Shown: in pieces, positions 48,879 through 63,449 of the stretch | How positions within the stretch are numbered: position 1 is the stretch's first letter | Layout of the letters: every line of letters begins with the position of its first letter | From: Petrolisthes cinctipes | Lineage: Eukaryota; Arthropoda; Malacostraca; Decapoda; Porcellanidae | Assembly (NCBI GenBank): GCA_033782935.1 | Contig: JAWQEG010000084.1 | Span: 620,001-684,000 of the forward strand | Length of the DNA stretch: 64,000 bases | Direction: 5' to 3' | Notes under the pieces: generated by a model | What the model was told of the DNA's origin: nothing | Seen by the model: only the letters and a program-made list of their open reading frames with translations | The model's database searches: none | Made by a program: the position numbers and the translations under genes

Positions 48879-51841
48879 GTGTTAGAGTATTTTCAAAATA
48901 CATGCTCAAAACATACTGAAAATCGATCTTTTAGGTGCACAAAAGTCGATATGTGCATGCATCTTCAGTACCCGTTTATATCTCAATTTCAGGCTCAAAA
49001 CACCCGAAAATTCAATATTTTGGGGTCCCAGAAGCAATCTGTACATGCCTACTCAGTGTTAGAGTATTTTCAAAATACAGGCCCAAAACATGCTGAAAAT
49101 CGATATTTTAGATGCCCAAAGTCAATATGTGCATGTATCTTCTGTACCCGTTTATATCTCAAATTCAGGCTCAAAACACCCGAAATTTCAATATTTTGGG
49201 GTCCCAGAAGCAATCTGTACAGTGCTAGAATATTTTCAAAATATAGGCTAAAAACATGTTAAAAATCGATCTTTTAGGTGCCAAAAAGTCGATATCTCAA
49301 ATTCAGTCCCAAACCACCCGAAAATTCGATATTTAGGGGTCCCAGAAGCGATCTGTACATGCCTACTCAGTGTTAGAGTATTTTCAAAATACAGGCCCAA
49401 AACATGCTGAAAATCGATATTTTAGATGCCCAAAGTCAATATGTGCATGTATCTTCTGTACCCGTTTATATCTCAAATTCAGGCTCAAAACACCCGAAAC
49501 TTCAATATTTTGGGGTCCCAGAAGCAATCTGTACATGCCTACACAGTGCTATAATCTTTTCAAAATATAGGCTAAAAACATGCTAAAAATCGATATTATA
49601 GGTGCCAAAAAATCGATATCTCAAATTCAGTCCCAAAACACCCGAAAATTCGATATTTAGAGGTCCCAGAAGGTATCTGTATATGCCTACTCCGTGTTAG
49701 AGTATTTTCAAAATACAGGCCAAAAACATACTGAAAATCGATCTTTCAGGTGCCCAAAAGTCGATATGTGCATGCATCTTCAGTACCCGTTTATATCTCA
49801 AATTCTGGCCCTAAACACCCGAAAATTCGATATTTTGGGGTCCCAGAAGCGATCTGTACATGCCTACTCCGTGTTAAAGTATTATCAAAATTCAGGCCCA
49901 AAACATGCTGAAAATCGATATTTTTGGTGCCCAAAGTCAATATGTGCATGTATCTTCTGTACCCGTTTATATCTCAAATTCAGGCTCAAAACACCCAAAA
50001 ATTCAATATTTTGGGGTCCCAGAAGCAATGTGTACATGCCTACTCAGTGCTAGAATATTTTCAAAATATAGGCTAAAAACATGCTAAAAATCGATCTTTT
50101 AGGTGCCAAAAAGTCGATATCTCAAATTCAGTCCCAAAACACCCGAAAATTCGATATTTAGGGGTCCCAGAAGCGATCTGTACATGCCTACTCCGTGTTA
50201 GAGTATTTTCATAATACATGCTCAAAACATACTGAAAATCGATATTTTAGATGCCCAAAGTCAATATGTGCATGTATCTTCTGTACCCGTTTATATCTCA
50301 AATTCAGGCTCAAAACACCCGAAAATTCAATATTTTGGGGTCCCAGAAGCAATCTGTACATGCCTACACAGTGCTAGAATATTTTCAAAATATAGGCTAA
50401 AAACATGCTAAAAATCGATCTTTTAGGTGCCCAAAAATCGATATCTCAAATTCAGTCCCAAAACACCTGAAAATTCGATATTTAGAGGTCCCATAAGGTA
50501 TCTGTACATGCTTACTCCGTGTTAGAGTATTTTCAAAATACAGGCCAAAAACATATTGAAAATCGATCTTTTAGGTGCCCAAAAGTCGATATGTGCATGC
50601 ATCTTCTGTACCCGTTTATATCTCAGATTCTGGCCATAAACACCCGAAAATTCGATATTTTGGGGTCCCAGAAGCGATCTGTACATGCCTACTCCGTGTT
50701 AGAGTATTTTCAAAATTCAGGCCCAAAACATGCTGAAAATCGATATTTTTGGTGCCCAAAGTCAATATGTGCATGTATCTTCTGTACCAGTTTATATCTC
50801 AAATACAGCCTCAAAACACCCGAAAATTCAATGTTTTGGGTTCCCAGAAGTAATCTGTACAGTGCTAGAATATTTTCAAAATATAGGCTAAAAACATGCT
50901 AAAAATCGATCTTTTAGGAGCCAAAAAGTCGATATCTCAAATTCAGTCCCAAAACACCCGAAAATTCGATATGTAGGGGTCCCAGAAGCGATCTGCACAT
51001 GCCTACTCCGTGGTAGAGTATTTTCAAAATACATACTCAAAACATACTGAAAATCGATCTTTTAGGTGCACAAAAGTCGATATGTGCATGCATCTTCAGT
51101 ACCCGTTTATATCTCAAATTCAAGCTCAAAACACCCGAAAATTCAATATTTTGGGGTCCCAGAAGCAATCTGTACATGCCTACTCAGTGTTAGAGTATTT
51201 TCAATATACAGGCCCAAAACATGCTGAAAATCGATATTTTAGATGCCCAAAGTCAATATGTGCATGGATCTTCTGTACCCGTTTATATTTCAAATTCAGG
51301 CTCAAAACACCCGAAAATTCAATATTTTGGGGTCCCAGAAGCAATCTGTACATGCCTACAAACACACAGTGCTATAATATTTTCAAAATATAGGCTAAAA
51401 ACATGCTAAAAATCGATATTATAGGTGCCAAAAAATCGATATCTCAAATTCAGTCCCATAACACCCGAAAATTCGATATTTAGAGGTCTCAGAAGGTATC
51501 TGTACATGCCTACTCCGTGTTAGAGTATTTTCAAAATACAGGCCAAAAACATACTGAAAATCGATCTTTTAGGTGCCCAAAAGTCGATATGTGCATGCAT
51601 CTTCTGTACCCGTTTATATCTCAAATTCTGGCCTTAAACACCCGAAAATTCGATATTTTGGGGTCCCAGAAGCGATCTGTACATGCCTACTCCATGTTAG
51701 AGTATTTTCAAAATATAGGCTAAAAACATGCTAAAAATCGACATTTTAGGTGCCGAAAAATCGAGATCTCAAATTCAGTCCCAAAACACCCGAAAATTCG
51801 ATATTTAGAGGTCCAAGAAGGTATCTGTACATGCCTACTCC
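48879..51841 (+). repeat. HOR block, seven units with scattered indels
   Basis: Monomer starts: A'48879 B'49056 C49222; B'49370 C49546; A49694 B49871 C50047; A'/B'50195 C50371; A50519 B50696 C50862; A'51010 B'51187 C51369; A51517 C51694. Unit 50195 starts as A' (TACATGCTC) and continues as B' (TTTTAGATGCCC). B'51187 ends CCTACAAACACACAGTGC with six extra bases. C49546 and C51369 share GTGCTATAAT and GATATTATAGG. A'51010 starts GTGGTAGAG. Confidence 0.85.
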
Positions 51842-54346
51842 GTGTTAGTGTATTTTCAAAATACAGGCCAAAAACATACTGAAAATCGATCTTTTAGGTG
51901 CCCAAAAGTCGATATGTGCATGCATCTTCTGTACCCGTTTATATCTCAAATTCTGGCCCTAAACACCCGAAAATTCGATATTTTGGGGTCCCAGAAGCGA
52001 TCTGTACATGCCTACTCCGTGTTAGAGTATTTTCAAAATTCAGGCCCAAAACATGCTAAAAATCGATATTTTTGGTGCCCAAAGTCAATATGTGCATGTA
52101 TCTTCTGTACCCGTTTATATCTCAAATTCAGGCTCAAAACACCCGAAAATTCAATATTTTGGGGTCCCAGAAGCAATCTGTACATGCCTACTCAGTGCTA
52201 GAATATTTTCAAAATATAGGCTAAAAACATGCTAAAAATCGATCTTTTAGGTGCCAAAAAGTCGATATCTCAAATTCAGTCCCAAAACACCCGAAAATTC
52301 GATATTTAGGGGTCCCAGAAGCGATCTGTACATGCCTACTCCGTGTTAGAGTATTTTCAAAATACATGCTCAAAACATACTGAAAATCGATCTTTTAGGT
52401 GCACAAAAGTCGATATGTGCATGCATCTTCAGTACCCGTTTATATTTCAAATTCAGGATCAAAACACCCGAAAATTCAATATTTTGGGGTCCCAGAAGCA
52501 ATCTGTACATGCCTACTCAGTATTAGAGTATTTTCAAAATACAGGCCCAAAACATGCTGAAAATCGATATTTTAGATGCCCAAATTCAATATGTGCATGT
52601 ATCTTCTGTACCCGTTTATATCTCAAATTCAGGCTCAAAACACCCGAAAATTCAATATTTTGGGGTCCCAGAAGCAATCTGTACATGCCTATACAGTGCT
52701 AGAATATTTTCGAAATATAGGCTAAAAACATGCTAAAAATCGACATTTTAGGTGCAAAAAAATCGATATCTCAAATTCAGTCCCAAAACACCCGAAAATT
52801 CGATATTTATAAGTCCCAGAAGGTATCTGTACATGCCTACTCCGTGTTAGAGTATTTTCAAAATACAGGCCAAAAACATACTGAAAATCGATCTTTCAGG
52901 TGCCCAAAAGTCGATATGTGCATGCATCTTCTGTACCCGTTTATATCTCAAATTCTGGCCCTAAACACCCGAAAATTCGATATTTTGGGGTCCCAGAAGC
53001 GATCTGTACATGCCTACTCCGTGTTAGAGTATTTTCAAAATTCAGGCCCAAAACATGCTGAAAATCGATATTTTTGGTGCACAAAGTCAATATGTGCATG
53101 TATCTTCTGTACCCGTTTATATCTCAAATTCAGGCTCAAAACACCCGAAAATTCAATATTTTGGGGTCCCAGAAGCAATCTGTACATGCCTACTCAGTGC
53201 TAGAATATTTTCAAAATATAGGCTAAAAACATGCTAAAAATCGATCTTTTAGGTGCCAAAAAGTCGATATCTCAAATTCAGTCCCAAAACACCCGAAAAT
53301 TCGATATTTAGGGGTCCCAGAAGCGATCTGTACATGCCTACTCCGTGTTAGAGTATTTTCAAAATACATGCTCAAAACATACTGAAAATCGATCTCTTAG
53401 GTGCCCAAAAGTCGATATGTGCATGCATCTTCTGTACCCGTTTATATCTCAAATTCTGGCCCTAAACACCCGAAAATTCGATATTTTGGGGTCCCAGAAG
53501 CGATCTGTACATGCCTACTCCGTGTTAGAGTATTTTCAAAATTCAGGCCCAAAACATGCTGAAAATCGATATTTTTGGTGCCCAAAGTCAATATGTGCAT
53601 GTATCTTCTGTACCCGTTTATATCACAAATTCAGGCTCAAAACACCCGAAAATTCAATATTATGGGGTCCCAGAAGCAATCTGTACATGCCTACTCAGTG
53701 CTAGAATATTTTCAAAATATAGGCTAAAAACATGCTAAAAATCGATCTTTTAGGTGCCAAAAAGTCGATATCTCAAATTCAGTCCCAAAACACCCGAAAA
53801 TTCGATATTTAGGGGTCCCAGAAGCGATCTGTACATGCCTACTCCGTGTTAGAGTATTTTCAAAATACATGCTCAAAACATACTGAAAATCGATCTCTTA
53901 GGTGCCCAAAAGTCGATATGTGCATGCATCTTCTGTACCCGTTTATATCTCAAATTCTGGCCCTAAACACCCGAAAATTCGTTATTTTGGGGTCCCAGAA
54001 GCGATCTGTACATGCCTACTCAATGTTAGAGTATTTTCAAAATTCAGGCCCAAAACATGCTGAAAATCGATATTTTTGGTGCCCAAAGTCAATATGTGCA
54101 TGTATCTTCTGTACCCGTTTATATCTCAAATTCAGGCTCAAAACACCCGAAAATTCAATATTTTGGGGTCCCAGAAGCAATCTGTACATGCCTACTCAGT
54201 GCTAGAAAATTTTCAAAATATAGGTTAAAAACATGCTAAAAATCGATCTTTTAGGTGCCAAAAAGTCGATATCTCAAATTCAGTCCCAAAACACACGAAA
54301 ATTCGATATTTAGGGGTCCCAGAAGCGATCTGTACATGCCTAATCC
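51842..54346 (+). repeat. Five trimers of 501 bp
   Basis: Monomer starts: A51842 B52019 C52195; A'52343 B'52520 C52696; A52844 B53021 C53197; A53345 B53522 C53698; A53846 B54023 C54199. This is the most regular stretch in the window, with no length change. A53345 and A53846 share an A' start (TACATGCTC) joined to GATCTCTTAGGTGCCC, so the last two trimers are probably a recent 501-bp duplication. Confidence 0.9.
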
Positions 54347-57300
54347 GTGTTAGAGTATTTTCAAAATACATGCTCAAAACATACTGAAAATCGATCTTTT
54401 AGGTGCACAAAAGTCGATATGTGCATGCATCTTCAGTACCCGTTTATATCTCAAATTCAGGCTCAAAACACCCGAAAATTCAATATTTTGGGGTCCCAGA
54501 AGCAATCTGGACATACTTACTCAGTATTAGAGTATTTTCAAAATACAGGCCCAAAACATGCTGAAAATCGATATTTTAGATGAACAAAGTCAATATGTGC
54601 ATGTATCTTCTGTACCCGTTTATATCTCAAATTCAGGCTCAAAACACCCGAAAATTCAATATTTTGGGGTCCCAGAAGCAATCTGTACATACACAGTGCT
54701 AGAATATTTTCAAAAAATAGGCTAAAAACATGCTAAAAATCGACATTTTAGGTGCCAAAAAATCGATATCTCAAATTCAGTCCCAAAACACCCGAAAATT
54801 CGATATTTAGAGGTCCCAGAAGGTATCTGTACATGCCTACTCCGTGTTAGAGTATTTTCAAAATACAGGCCAAAAACATACTGAAAATCGATCTTTTAGG
54901 TGCCCAAAAGTCGATATGTGCATGCATCTTCTGTACCCGTTTATATCTCAATTTCTGGCCCTAAACACACGAAAATTCGATATTTAGGGGTCCCAGAAGC
55001 GATCTGTACATGCCTACTCAGTGTTAGAGTATTTTCAAAATACATGCTTAAAACATACTGAAAATCGATCTTTTAGGTGCCCAAAAGACGATATGTGCAT
55101 GCATCTTCTGTACCCGTTTATATCTCAAATTCTGGCCCTTAACACCCGAAAATTCGATATTTAGGGGTCCCAGAAGCGATCTGTACATGCCTACTCCGTG
55201 TTAGAGTATTTTCAAAATACAGGCCCAAAACATGCTGAAAATCGATATTTTTGGTGCCCAAAGTCAATATGTGCATGTATCTTCTGTACCCGTTTATATC
55301 TCAAATTCAGGCTCAAAACACCCGAAAATTCAATATTTTGGGGTCCCAGAAGCAATCTGTACAGTGCTAGAATATTTTCAAAATATAGGCTAAAAACATG
55401 CTAAAAATCGATCTTTTAGGTGCCAAAAAGTCGATATCTCAAATTCAGTCCCAAAACACCCGAAAATTCGATATTTAGGGGTCCCAGAAGCGATCTGTAC
55501 ATGCCTACTCCGTGTTAGAGTATTTTCAAAATACATGCTCAAAACATACTGAAAATCGATCTTTTAGGTGCACAAAAGTCGATATGTGCATGCATCTTCA
55601 GTACCCGTTTATATCTCAAATTCAGGCTCAAAACACCCGAAAATTCAATATTTTGGGGTCCCAGAAGCAATCTGTACATGCCTACACAGTGCTAGAATAT
55701 TTTCAAAATATAGGCTAAAAACATGCTAAAAATCGACATTTTAGGTGCCAAAAAATCGATATCTGAAATTCAGTCCCAAAACACCCGAAAATTCGATATT
55801 TAGAGGTCCCAGAAGGTATCTATACATGCCTACTCCGTGTTAGAGTATTTTCAAAATACAGGCCAAAAACATACTGAAAATCGATCTTTTAGGTGCCCAA
55901 AAGTCGATATGTGCATGCATCTTCTGTACCCGTTCATATCTCAAATTCTGGCCCTAAACACCCGAAAATTCGATATTTTGGGGTTCCAGAAGCGATCTGT
56001 ACATGCCTACTCCGTGTTAGAGTATTTTCAAAATTCAGGCCCAAAACATGCAGAAAATCGATATTTTTGGTGCCCAAAGTCAATATGTGCATGTATCTTC
56101 TGTACCCGTTTATATCTCAAATTCAGGCTCAAAACACCCGAAAATTCAATATTTTGGGGTCCCAGAAGCAATCTCTACATGCCTACTCAGTGCTAGAATA
56201 TTTTCAAAATATAGGCTAAAAACATGCTAAAAATCGATCTTTTAGGTGCCAAAAAGTTGATATCTCAAATTCAGTCCCAAAACACCCGAAAATTCGATAT
56301 TTAGGGGTCCCAGAAGCGATCTGTACATGCCTACTCCGTGTTAGAGTATTTTTAAAATACATGCTTAAAACATACTGAAAATCGATCCTGTAGGTGCACA
56401 AAAGTCGATATGTGCATCCATCTTCAGTACCCGTTTATATCTCAAATTCAGGCTCAAAACACCCGAAAATTCAATATTTTGGGGTCCCAGAAGCAATCTG
56501 TACATGCCTACTCAGTGTTAGAGTATTTTCAAAATACAGGCCCAAAACATGCTGAAAATCGATATTTTAGATGCCCAAAGTCAATATGTGCATGTATCTT
56601 CTGTACCCGTTTATATCTCAAATTCAGGCTCAAAACACCCGAAAATTCAATATTTTGGGGTCCCAGAAGAAATCTGTACATGCCTACACAGTGCTAGAAT
56701 ATTTTCAAAATATAGGCTAAAAACATGCTAAAAATCGACATTTTAGGTGCCAAAAAATCGATATATCAAATTCAGTCTCAAAACACCCGAAAATTCGATA
56801 TTTAGAGGTCCCAGAAGGTATCTGTACATGCCTAATCCGTGGTAGAGTATTTTTCAAAATACAGGCCAAAAACATACTGAAAATCGATCTTTTAGGTGCC
56901 CAAAAGTCGATATGTGCATGCATCTTCTGTACCCGTTCATACCTCAAATTCTGGCCCTAAACACCCGAAAATTCGATATTTTGGGGTCCTAGAAGCGATC
57001 TGTACATGCCTACTCCGTGTTAGAGTATTTTCAAAATTCAGGCCCAAAATATGCTGGAAATCGATATTTTTGGTGCCCAAAGTCAATATGTGCATGTATC
57101 TTCTGTACCCGTTTATATCTCAAATTCAGGCTCAAAACACCCGAAAATTCAATATTTTGGGGTCCCAGAAGCAATCTGTACATGCCTACTCAGTGCTAGA
57201 ATATTTTCAAAATATAGGCTAAAAACATGCTAAAAATCGATCTTTTAGGTGCCAAAAAGTCGATATCTCAAATTCAGTCCCAAAACACCCGAAAATTCGA

Positions 57301-57841
57301 TATTTAGGGGTCCCAGAAGCGATCTGTACATGCCTACTCCGTGTTAGAGTATTTTCAAAATACATGCTCAAAACATACTGAAAATCGATCTTTTATGTCC
57401 ACAAAAGTCGATATGTGCATGCATCTTCAGTACCCGTTTATATCTCAAATTCAGGCTCAAAACACCCGAAAATTCAATATTTTGGGGTCCCAGAAGCAAT
57501 CTGTACATGCCTACTCAGTCTTAGAGTATTTTCAAAATACAGGCCCAAAACATGCTGAAAATCGATATTTTAGATGCCCAAAGTCAATATGTGCATGTAT
57601 CTTCTGTACCCGTTTATATCTCAAATTCAGGCTCAAAACACCCGAAAATTCAATATTATGGGGTCCCAGAAGCAATCTGTACATGCCTACTCAGTGCTAG
57701 AATATTTTCAAAATATAGGTTAAAAACATGCTAAAAATCGATCTTTTAGGTGCCAAAAAGTCGATATCTCAAATTCAGTCCCAAAACACCCGAAAATTCG
57801 ATATTTAGAGGTCCCATAAGGTATCTGTACATGCCTACTCC
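54347..57841 (+). repeat. HOR block, seven units including an A-A-B-C tetramer
   Basis: Monomer starts: A'54347 B'54524 C54696; A54844 A55021 B55198 C55364; A'55512 C55689; A55837 B56014 C56190; A'56338 B'56515 C56691; A56839 B57017 C57193; A'57341 B'57518 C57694. B'54524 ends CTGTACATACACAGTG, a 4-bp deletion. A54844 and A55021 have C-type tails (GATATTTAGGGG) although they keep the 29 bp. A56839 is 178 bp (GTATTTTTCAAAA). Confidence 0.85.
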
Positions 57842-60640
57842 GTGTTAGAGTATTTTCAAAATACAGGCCAAAAACATAATGAAAATCGATCTCTTAGGTG
57901 CCCAAAAGTCGATATGTGCATGCATCTTCTGTACCCGTTTATATCTCAAATTCTGGACCTAAACACCCGAAAATTCGATATTTTGTGGTCCCAGAAGCGA
58001 TCTGTACATGCCTACTCCGTGTTAGAGTATTTTCAAAATTCAGGCCCAAAACATGCTGAAAATCGATATTTTTGGTGCCCAAAGTCAATATGTGCATGTA
58101 TCTTCTGTACCCGTTTATATCTCAAATTCAGGCTCAAAACACCCGAAAATTCAATATTTTGGGGTCCCAGAAGCAATCTGTACATGCCTACTCAGTGCTA
58201 GAATATTTTCAAAATATAGGCTAAAAACATGCTAAAAATCGATCTTTTAGGTGCCAAAAAGTCGATATCTCAAATTCAGTCCCAAAACACCCGAAAATTC
58301 GATATTTAGGGGTCCCAGAAGCGATCTGTACATGCCTACTCCGTGTTAGAGTATTTTCAAAATACATGCTCAAAACATACTGAAAATCGATCTTTTAGGT
58401 GCACAAAAGTCGATATGTGCATGCATCTTCAGTACCCGTTTATATCTCAAATTCAGGCTCAAAACACCCGAAAATTCAATATTTTGGGGTCCCAGAAGCA
58501 ATCTGTACATGCCTACTCAGTGTTAGAGAATTTTCAAAATACAGGCCCAAAACATGCTGAAAATCGATATTTTAGATGCCCAAAGTCAATATGTGCATGT
58601 ATCTTCTGTACCCGTTTATATCTCAAATTCAGGCTCAAAACACCCGAAAATTCAATATTTTGGGGTCCCAGAAGCAATCTGTATAGTGCTAGAATATTTT
58701 CAAAATATAGGCTAAAAACATGCTAAAAATCGATCTTTTAAGTGCCAAAAAGTCGATATCTCAAATTCAGTCCCAAAACACCCGAAAATTCGATATTTAG
58801 GGGTCCCAGAAGCGATCTGTACATGCCTACTCCGTGTTAGAGTATTTTCAAAATACATGCCAAAAACATACTGAAAATCGATCTTTTAGGTGCCCAAAAG
58901 TCGATATGTGCATGCATCTTCAGTACCCGTTTATATCTCAAATTCAGGCTCAAAACACCCGAAAATTCAATATTTTGGGGTCCCAGAAGCAATCTGTACA
59001 TGCCTACTCAGTGTTAGAGTATTTTCAAAATACAGGCCCAAAACATGCTGAAAATCGATATTTTAGATGCCCAAAGTCAATATGTGCATGTATCTTCTGT
59101 ACCCGTTTTTATCTCAAATTCAGGCTCAAAACACCCGAAAATTCAATATTTTGGGGTCCCAGAAGCAATCTGTACATGCCTACACAGTGCTAGAATATTT
59201 TCAAAATATAGGCTAAAAACATGCAAAAAATCGACATTTTAGGTGCCAAAAAATCGATATCTCAAATTCAGTCCCAAAACACCCGAAAATTCGATATTTA
59301 GAGGTCCCAGAAGGTATCTGTACATGCCTACTCCGTGTTAGAGTATTTTCAAAATTCAGGCCCAAAACATGCTGAAAATCGATATTTTTGGTGCCCAAAG
59401 TCAATATGTGCATGTATCTTCTGTACCCGTTTATATCTCAAATTCAGGCTCAAAACACCCGAAAATTCAATATTTTGGGGTCCCAGAAGCAATCTGTACA
59501 GTGCTAGAATATTTTCAAAATATAGGTTAAAAACATGCTAAAAATCGATCTTTTAGGTGCCAAAAAGTCGATATCTCAAATTCAGTCCCAAAACACCCGA
59601 AAATTCGATATTTAAGGGTCCCAGAAGCGATCTGTACATGCCTACTCCGTGTTAGAGTATTTTCAAAATACAGGCCAAAAACATACTGAAAATCGATCTT
59701 TTAGGTGCACAAAAGTCGATATGTGCATGCATCTTCTGTACCCGTTTATATCTCAAATTCTGGCCCTAAACACCCGAAAATTCGATATTTTGGGGTCCCA
59801 GAAGCGATCTGTACATGCCTACTCCGTGTTAGAGTATTTTCAAAATTCAGGCCCAAAACATGCTGAAAATCGATATTTTTGGTGCCCAAAGTCAATATGT
59901 GCATGTATCTTCTGTACCCGTTTATATCTCAAATTCAGGCTCAAAACACCCGAAAATTCAATATTTTGGGGTCCCAGAAGCAATCTGTACAGTGCTAGAA
60001 TATTTTCAAAATATAGGTTAAAAACATGCTAAAAATCGATCTTTAAGGTGCCAAAAAGTCGATATCTCAAATTCAGTCCCAAAACACCCGAAAATTCGAT
60101 ATTTAGGGGTCGCAGAAGCGATCTGTACATGCCTACTCCGTGTTAGAGTATTTTCAAAATACAGGCCAAAAACATACTGAAAATCGATCTTTTAGGTGCA
60201 CAAAAGTCGATATGTGCATGCATCTTCAGTACCCGTTTATATCTCAAATTCAGGCTCAAAACACCCGAAAATTAAATATTTTGGGGTCCCAGAAGCAATC
60301 TGTACATACTTACTCAGTGTTAGAGTATTTTCAAAATACAGGCCCAAAACATGCTGAAAATCGATATTTTAGATGCCCAAAGTCAATATGTGCATGTATC
60401 TTCAGTACCCGTTTATATCTCAAATTCAGGCTCAAAACACCCGAAAATTCAATATTTTGGGGTCCCAGAAGCAATCTGTACATGCCTACACAGTGCTAGA
60501 ATATTTTCAAAAAATTGGCTAAAAACATGCTAAAAATCGACATTTTAGGTGCCAAAAAATCGATATCTCAAATTCAGTCCCAAAACACCCGAAAATTCGA
60601 TATTTAGAGGTCCCATAAGGTATCTGTACATGCCTACTCC
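57842..60640 (+). repeat. First copy of a 2.8-kb superunit
   Basis: Monomer starts: A57842 B58019 C58195; A'58343 B'58520 C58686; A'58834 B'59011 C59187; B59335 C59501; A59649 B59826 C59992; A/A'60140 B'60317 C60493. Private markers are CTGGACCTAAACACC, GTTAGAGAATTTTC, CTGTATAGTGCTAG, CCCGTTTTTATCTC, CATGCAAAAAATCG and CAAAAAATTGGC. Each occurs once here and once about 2.8 kb to the right. Confidence 0.88.
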
Positions 60641-63449
60641 GTGTTAGAGTATTTTCAAAATACAGGCCAAAAAAATACTGAAAATCGATCTCTTAGGTGC
60701 CCAAAAGTCGATATGTGCATGCATCTTCTGTACCCGTTTATATCTCAAATTCTGGACCTAAACACCCGAAAATTCGATATTTTGGGGTCCCAGAAGCGAT
60801 CTGTACATGCCTACTCCGTGTTAGAGTATTTTCAAAATTCAGGCCCAAAACATGCTGAAAATCGATATTTTTGGTGCCCAAAGTCAATATGTGCATGTAT
60901 CTTCTGTACCCGTTTATATCTCAAATTCAGGCTCAAAACACCCGAAAATTCAATATTTTGGGGTCCCAGAAGCAATCTGTACATGCCTACTCAGTGCTAG
61001 AATATTTTCAAAATATAGGCTAAAAACATGCTAAAAATCGATCTTTTAGGTGCCAAAAAGTCGATATCTCAAATTCAGTCCCAAAACACCCGAAAATTCG
61101 ATATTTAGGGGTCCCAGAAGCGATCTGTACATGCCTACTCCGTGTTAGAGTATTTTCAAAATACATGCTCAAAACATACTGAAAATCGATCTTTTAGGTG
61201 CACAAAAGTCGATATGTGCATGCATCTTCAGTACCCGTTTATATCTCAAATTCAGGCTCAAAACACCCGAAAATTCAATATTTTGGGGTCCCAGAAGCAA
61301 TCTGTACATGCCTACTCAGTGTTAGAGAATTTTCAAAATACAGGCCCAAAACATGCTGAAAATCGATATTTTAGATGCCCAAAGTCAATATGTGCATGTA
61401 TCTTCTGTACCCGTTTATATCTCAAATTCAGGCTCAAAACACCCGAAAATTCAATATTTTGGGGTCCCAGAAGCAATCTGTATAGTGCTAGAATATTTTC
61501 AAAATATAGGCTAAAAACATGCTAAAAATCGATCTTTTAAGTGCCAAAAAGTCGATATCTCAAATTCAGTCCCAAAACACCCGAAAATTCGATATTTAGG
61601 GGTCCCAGAAGCGATCTGTACATGCCTACTCCGTGTTAGAGTATTTTCAAAATACATGCCAAAAACATACTGAAAATCGATCTTTTAGGTGCCCAAAAGT
61701 CGATATGTGCATGCATCTTCAGTACCCGTTTATATCTCAAATTCAGGCTCAAAACACCCGAAAATTCAATATTTTGGGGTCCCAGAAGCAATCTGTACAT
61801 GCCTACTCAGTGTTAGAGTATTTTCAAAATACAGGCCCAAAACATGCTGAAAATCGATATTTTAGATGCCCAAAGTCAATATGTGCATGTATCTTCTGTA
61901 CCCGTTTTTATCTCAAATTCAGGCTCAAAACACCCGAAAATTCAATATTTTGGGGTCCCAGAAGCAATCTGTACATGCCTACACAGTGCTAGAATATTTT
62001 CAAAATATAGGCTAAAAACATGCAAAAAATCGACATTTTAGGTGCCAAAAAATCGATATCTCAAATTCAGTCCCAAAACACCCGAAAATTCGATATTTAG
62101 GGGTCCCAGAATGTATCTGTACATGCCTACTCCGTGTTAGAGTATTTTCAAAATACATATCCAAAACATGCTGAAAATCGATATTTTTGGTGCCCAAAGT
62201 CAATATGTGCATGTATCTTCTGTACCCGTTTATATCTCAAATTCAGGCTCAAAACACCCGAAAATTCAATATTATGGGGTCCCAGAAGCAATCTGTACAT
62301 GCCTACCCAGTGCTAGAATATTTTCAAAATATAGGTTAAAAACATGCTAAAAATCGATCTTTTAGGTGCCAAAAAGTCGATATCTCAAATTCAGTCCCAA
62401 AACACCCGAAAATTCGATATTTAGGGGTCCCAGAAGGTATCTGTACATGCCTACTCCCTGTTAGAGTATTTTCAAAATACAGGCCAAAAACATACTGAAA
62501 ATCGATCTTTTAGGTGCCCAAAAGTCGATATGTGCATGCATCTTCTGTACCCGTTTATACCTCAAATTCTGGCCCTAAACACCCGAAAATTCGATATTTT
62601 GGGGTCCCAGAAGCGATCTGTACATGCCTACTCCGTGTTAGAGTATTTTCAAAATTCAGGCCCAAAACATGCTGAAAATCGATATTTTTGGTGCCCAAAG
62701 TCAAATTGTGCATGTATCTTCTGTACCCGTTTATATCTCAAATTCAGGCTCAAAACACCCGAAAATTCAATATTTTGGGGTCCCAGAAGCAATCTGTACA
62801 GTGCTAGAATATTTTCAAAATATAGGTTAAAAACATGCTAAAAATCGATCTTTTAGGTGCCAAAAAGTCGATATCTCAAATTCAGTCCCAAAACACCCGA
62901 AAATTCGATATTTTGGGGTCCCAGAAGCGATCTGTACATGCCTACTCCGTGTTAGAGTATTTTCAAAATACAGGCCAAAAACATACTGAAAATCGATCTT
63001 TTATGTGCATAAAAGTCGATATGTGCATGCATCTTCAGTACCCGTTTATATCTCAAATTCAGGCTCAAAACACTCGAAAATTCAATATTTTGGGGTCCCA
63101 GAAGCAATCTGTACATACTTACTCAGTGTTAGAGTATTTTCAAAATACAGGCCCAAAACATGCTGAAAATCGATATTTTAGATGCCCAAAGTCAATATGT
63201 GCATGTATCTTCTGTACCCGTTTATATCTCAAATTCAGGCTCAAAACACCCGAAAATTCAATATTTTGGGGTCCCAGAAACAATCTGTACATGCCTACAC
63301 AGTGCTAGAATATTTTCAAAAAATTGGCTAAAAACATGCTAAAAATCGACATTTTAGGTGCCAAAAAATCGATATCTCAAATTCAGTCCCAAAACACCCG
63401 AAAATTCGATATTTAGAGGTCCCAGAAGGTATCTGTACATGCCTACTCC
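60641..63449 (+). repeat. Second copy of the 2.8-kb superunit
   Basis: Monomer starts: A60641 B60818 C60994; A'61142 B'61319 C61485; A'61633 B'61810 C61986; B62134 C62310; A62458 B62635 C62801; A62949 B'63126 C63302. The order is the same as in the first copy. The offset is 2799 bp, growing to 2809 after B62134, which lacks the 10-bp deletion present in B59335. B62134 starts TACATATCC, unlike its partner. Confidence 0.88.
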
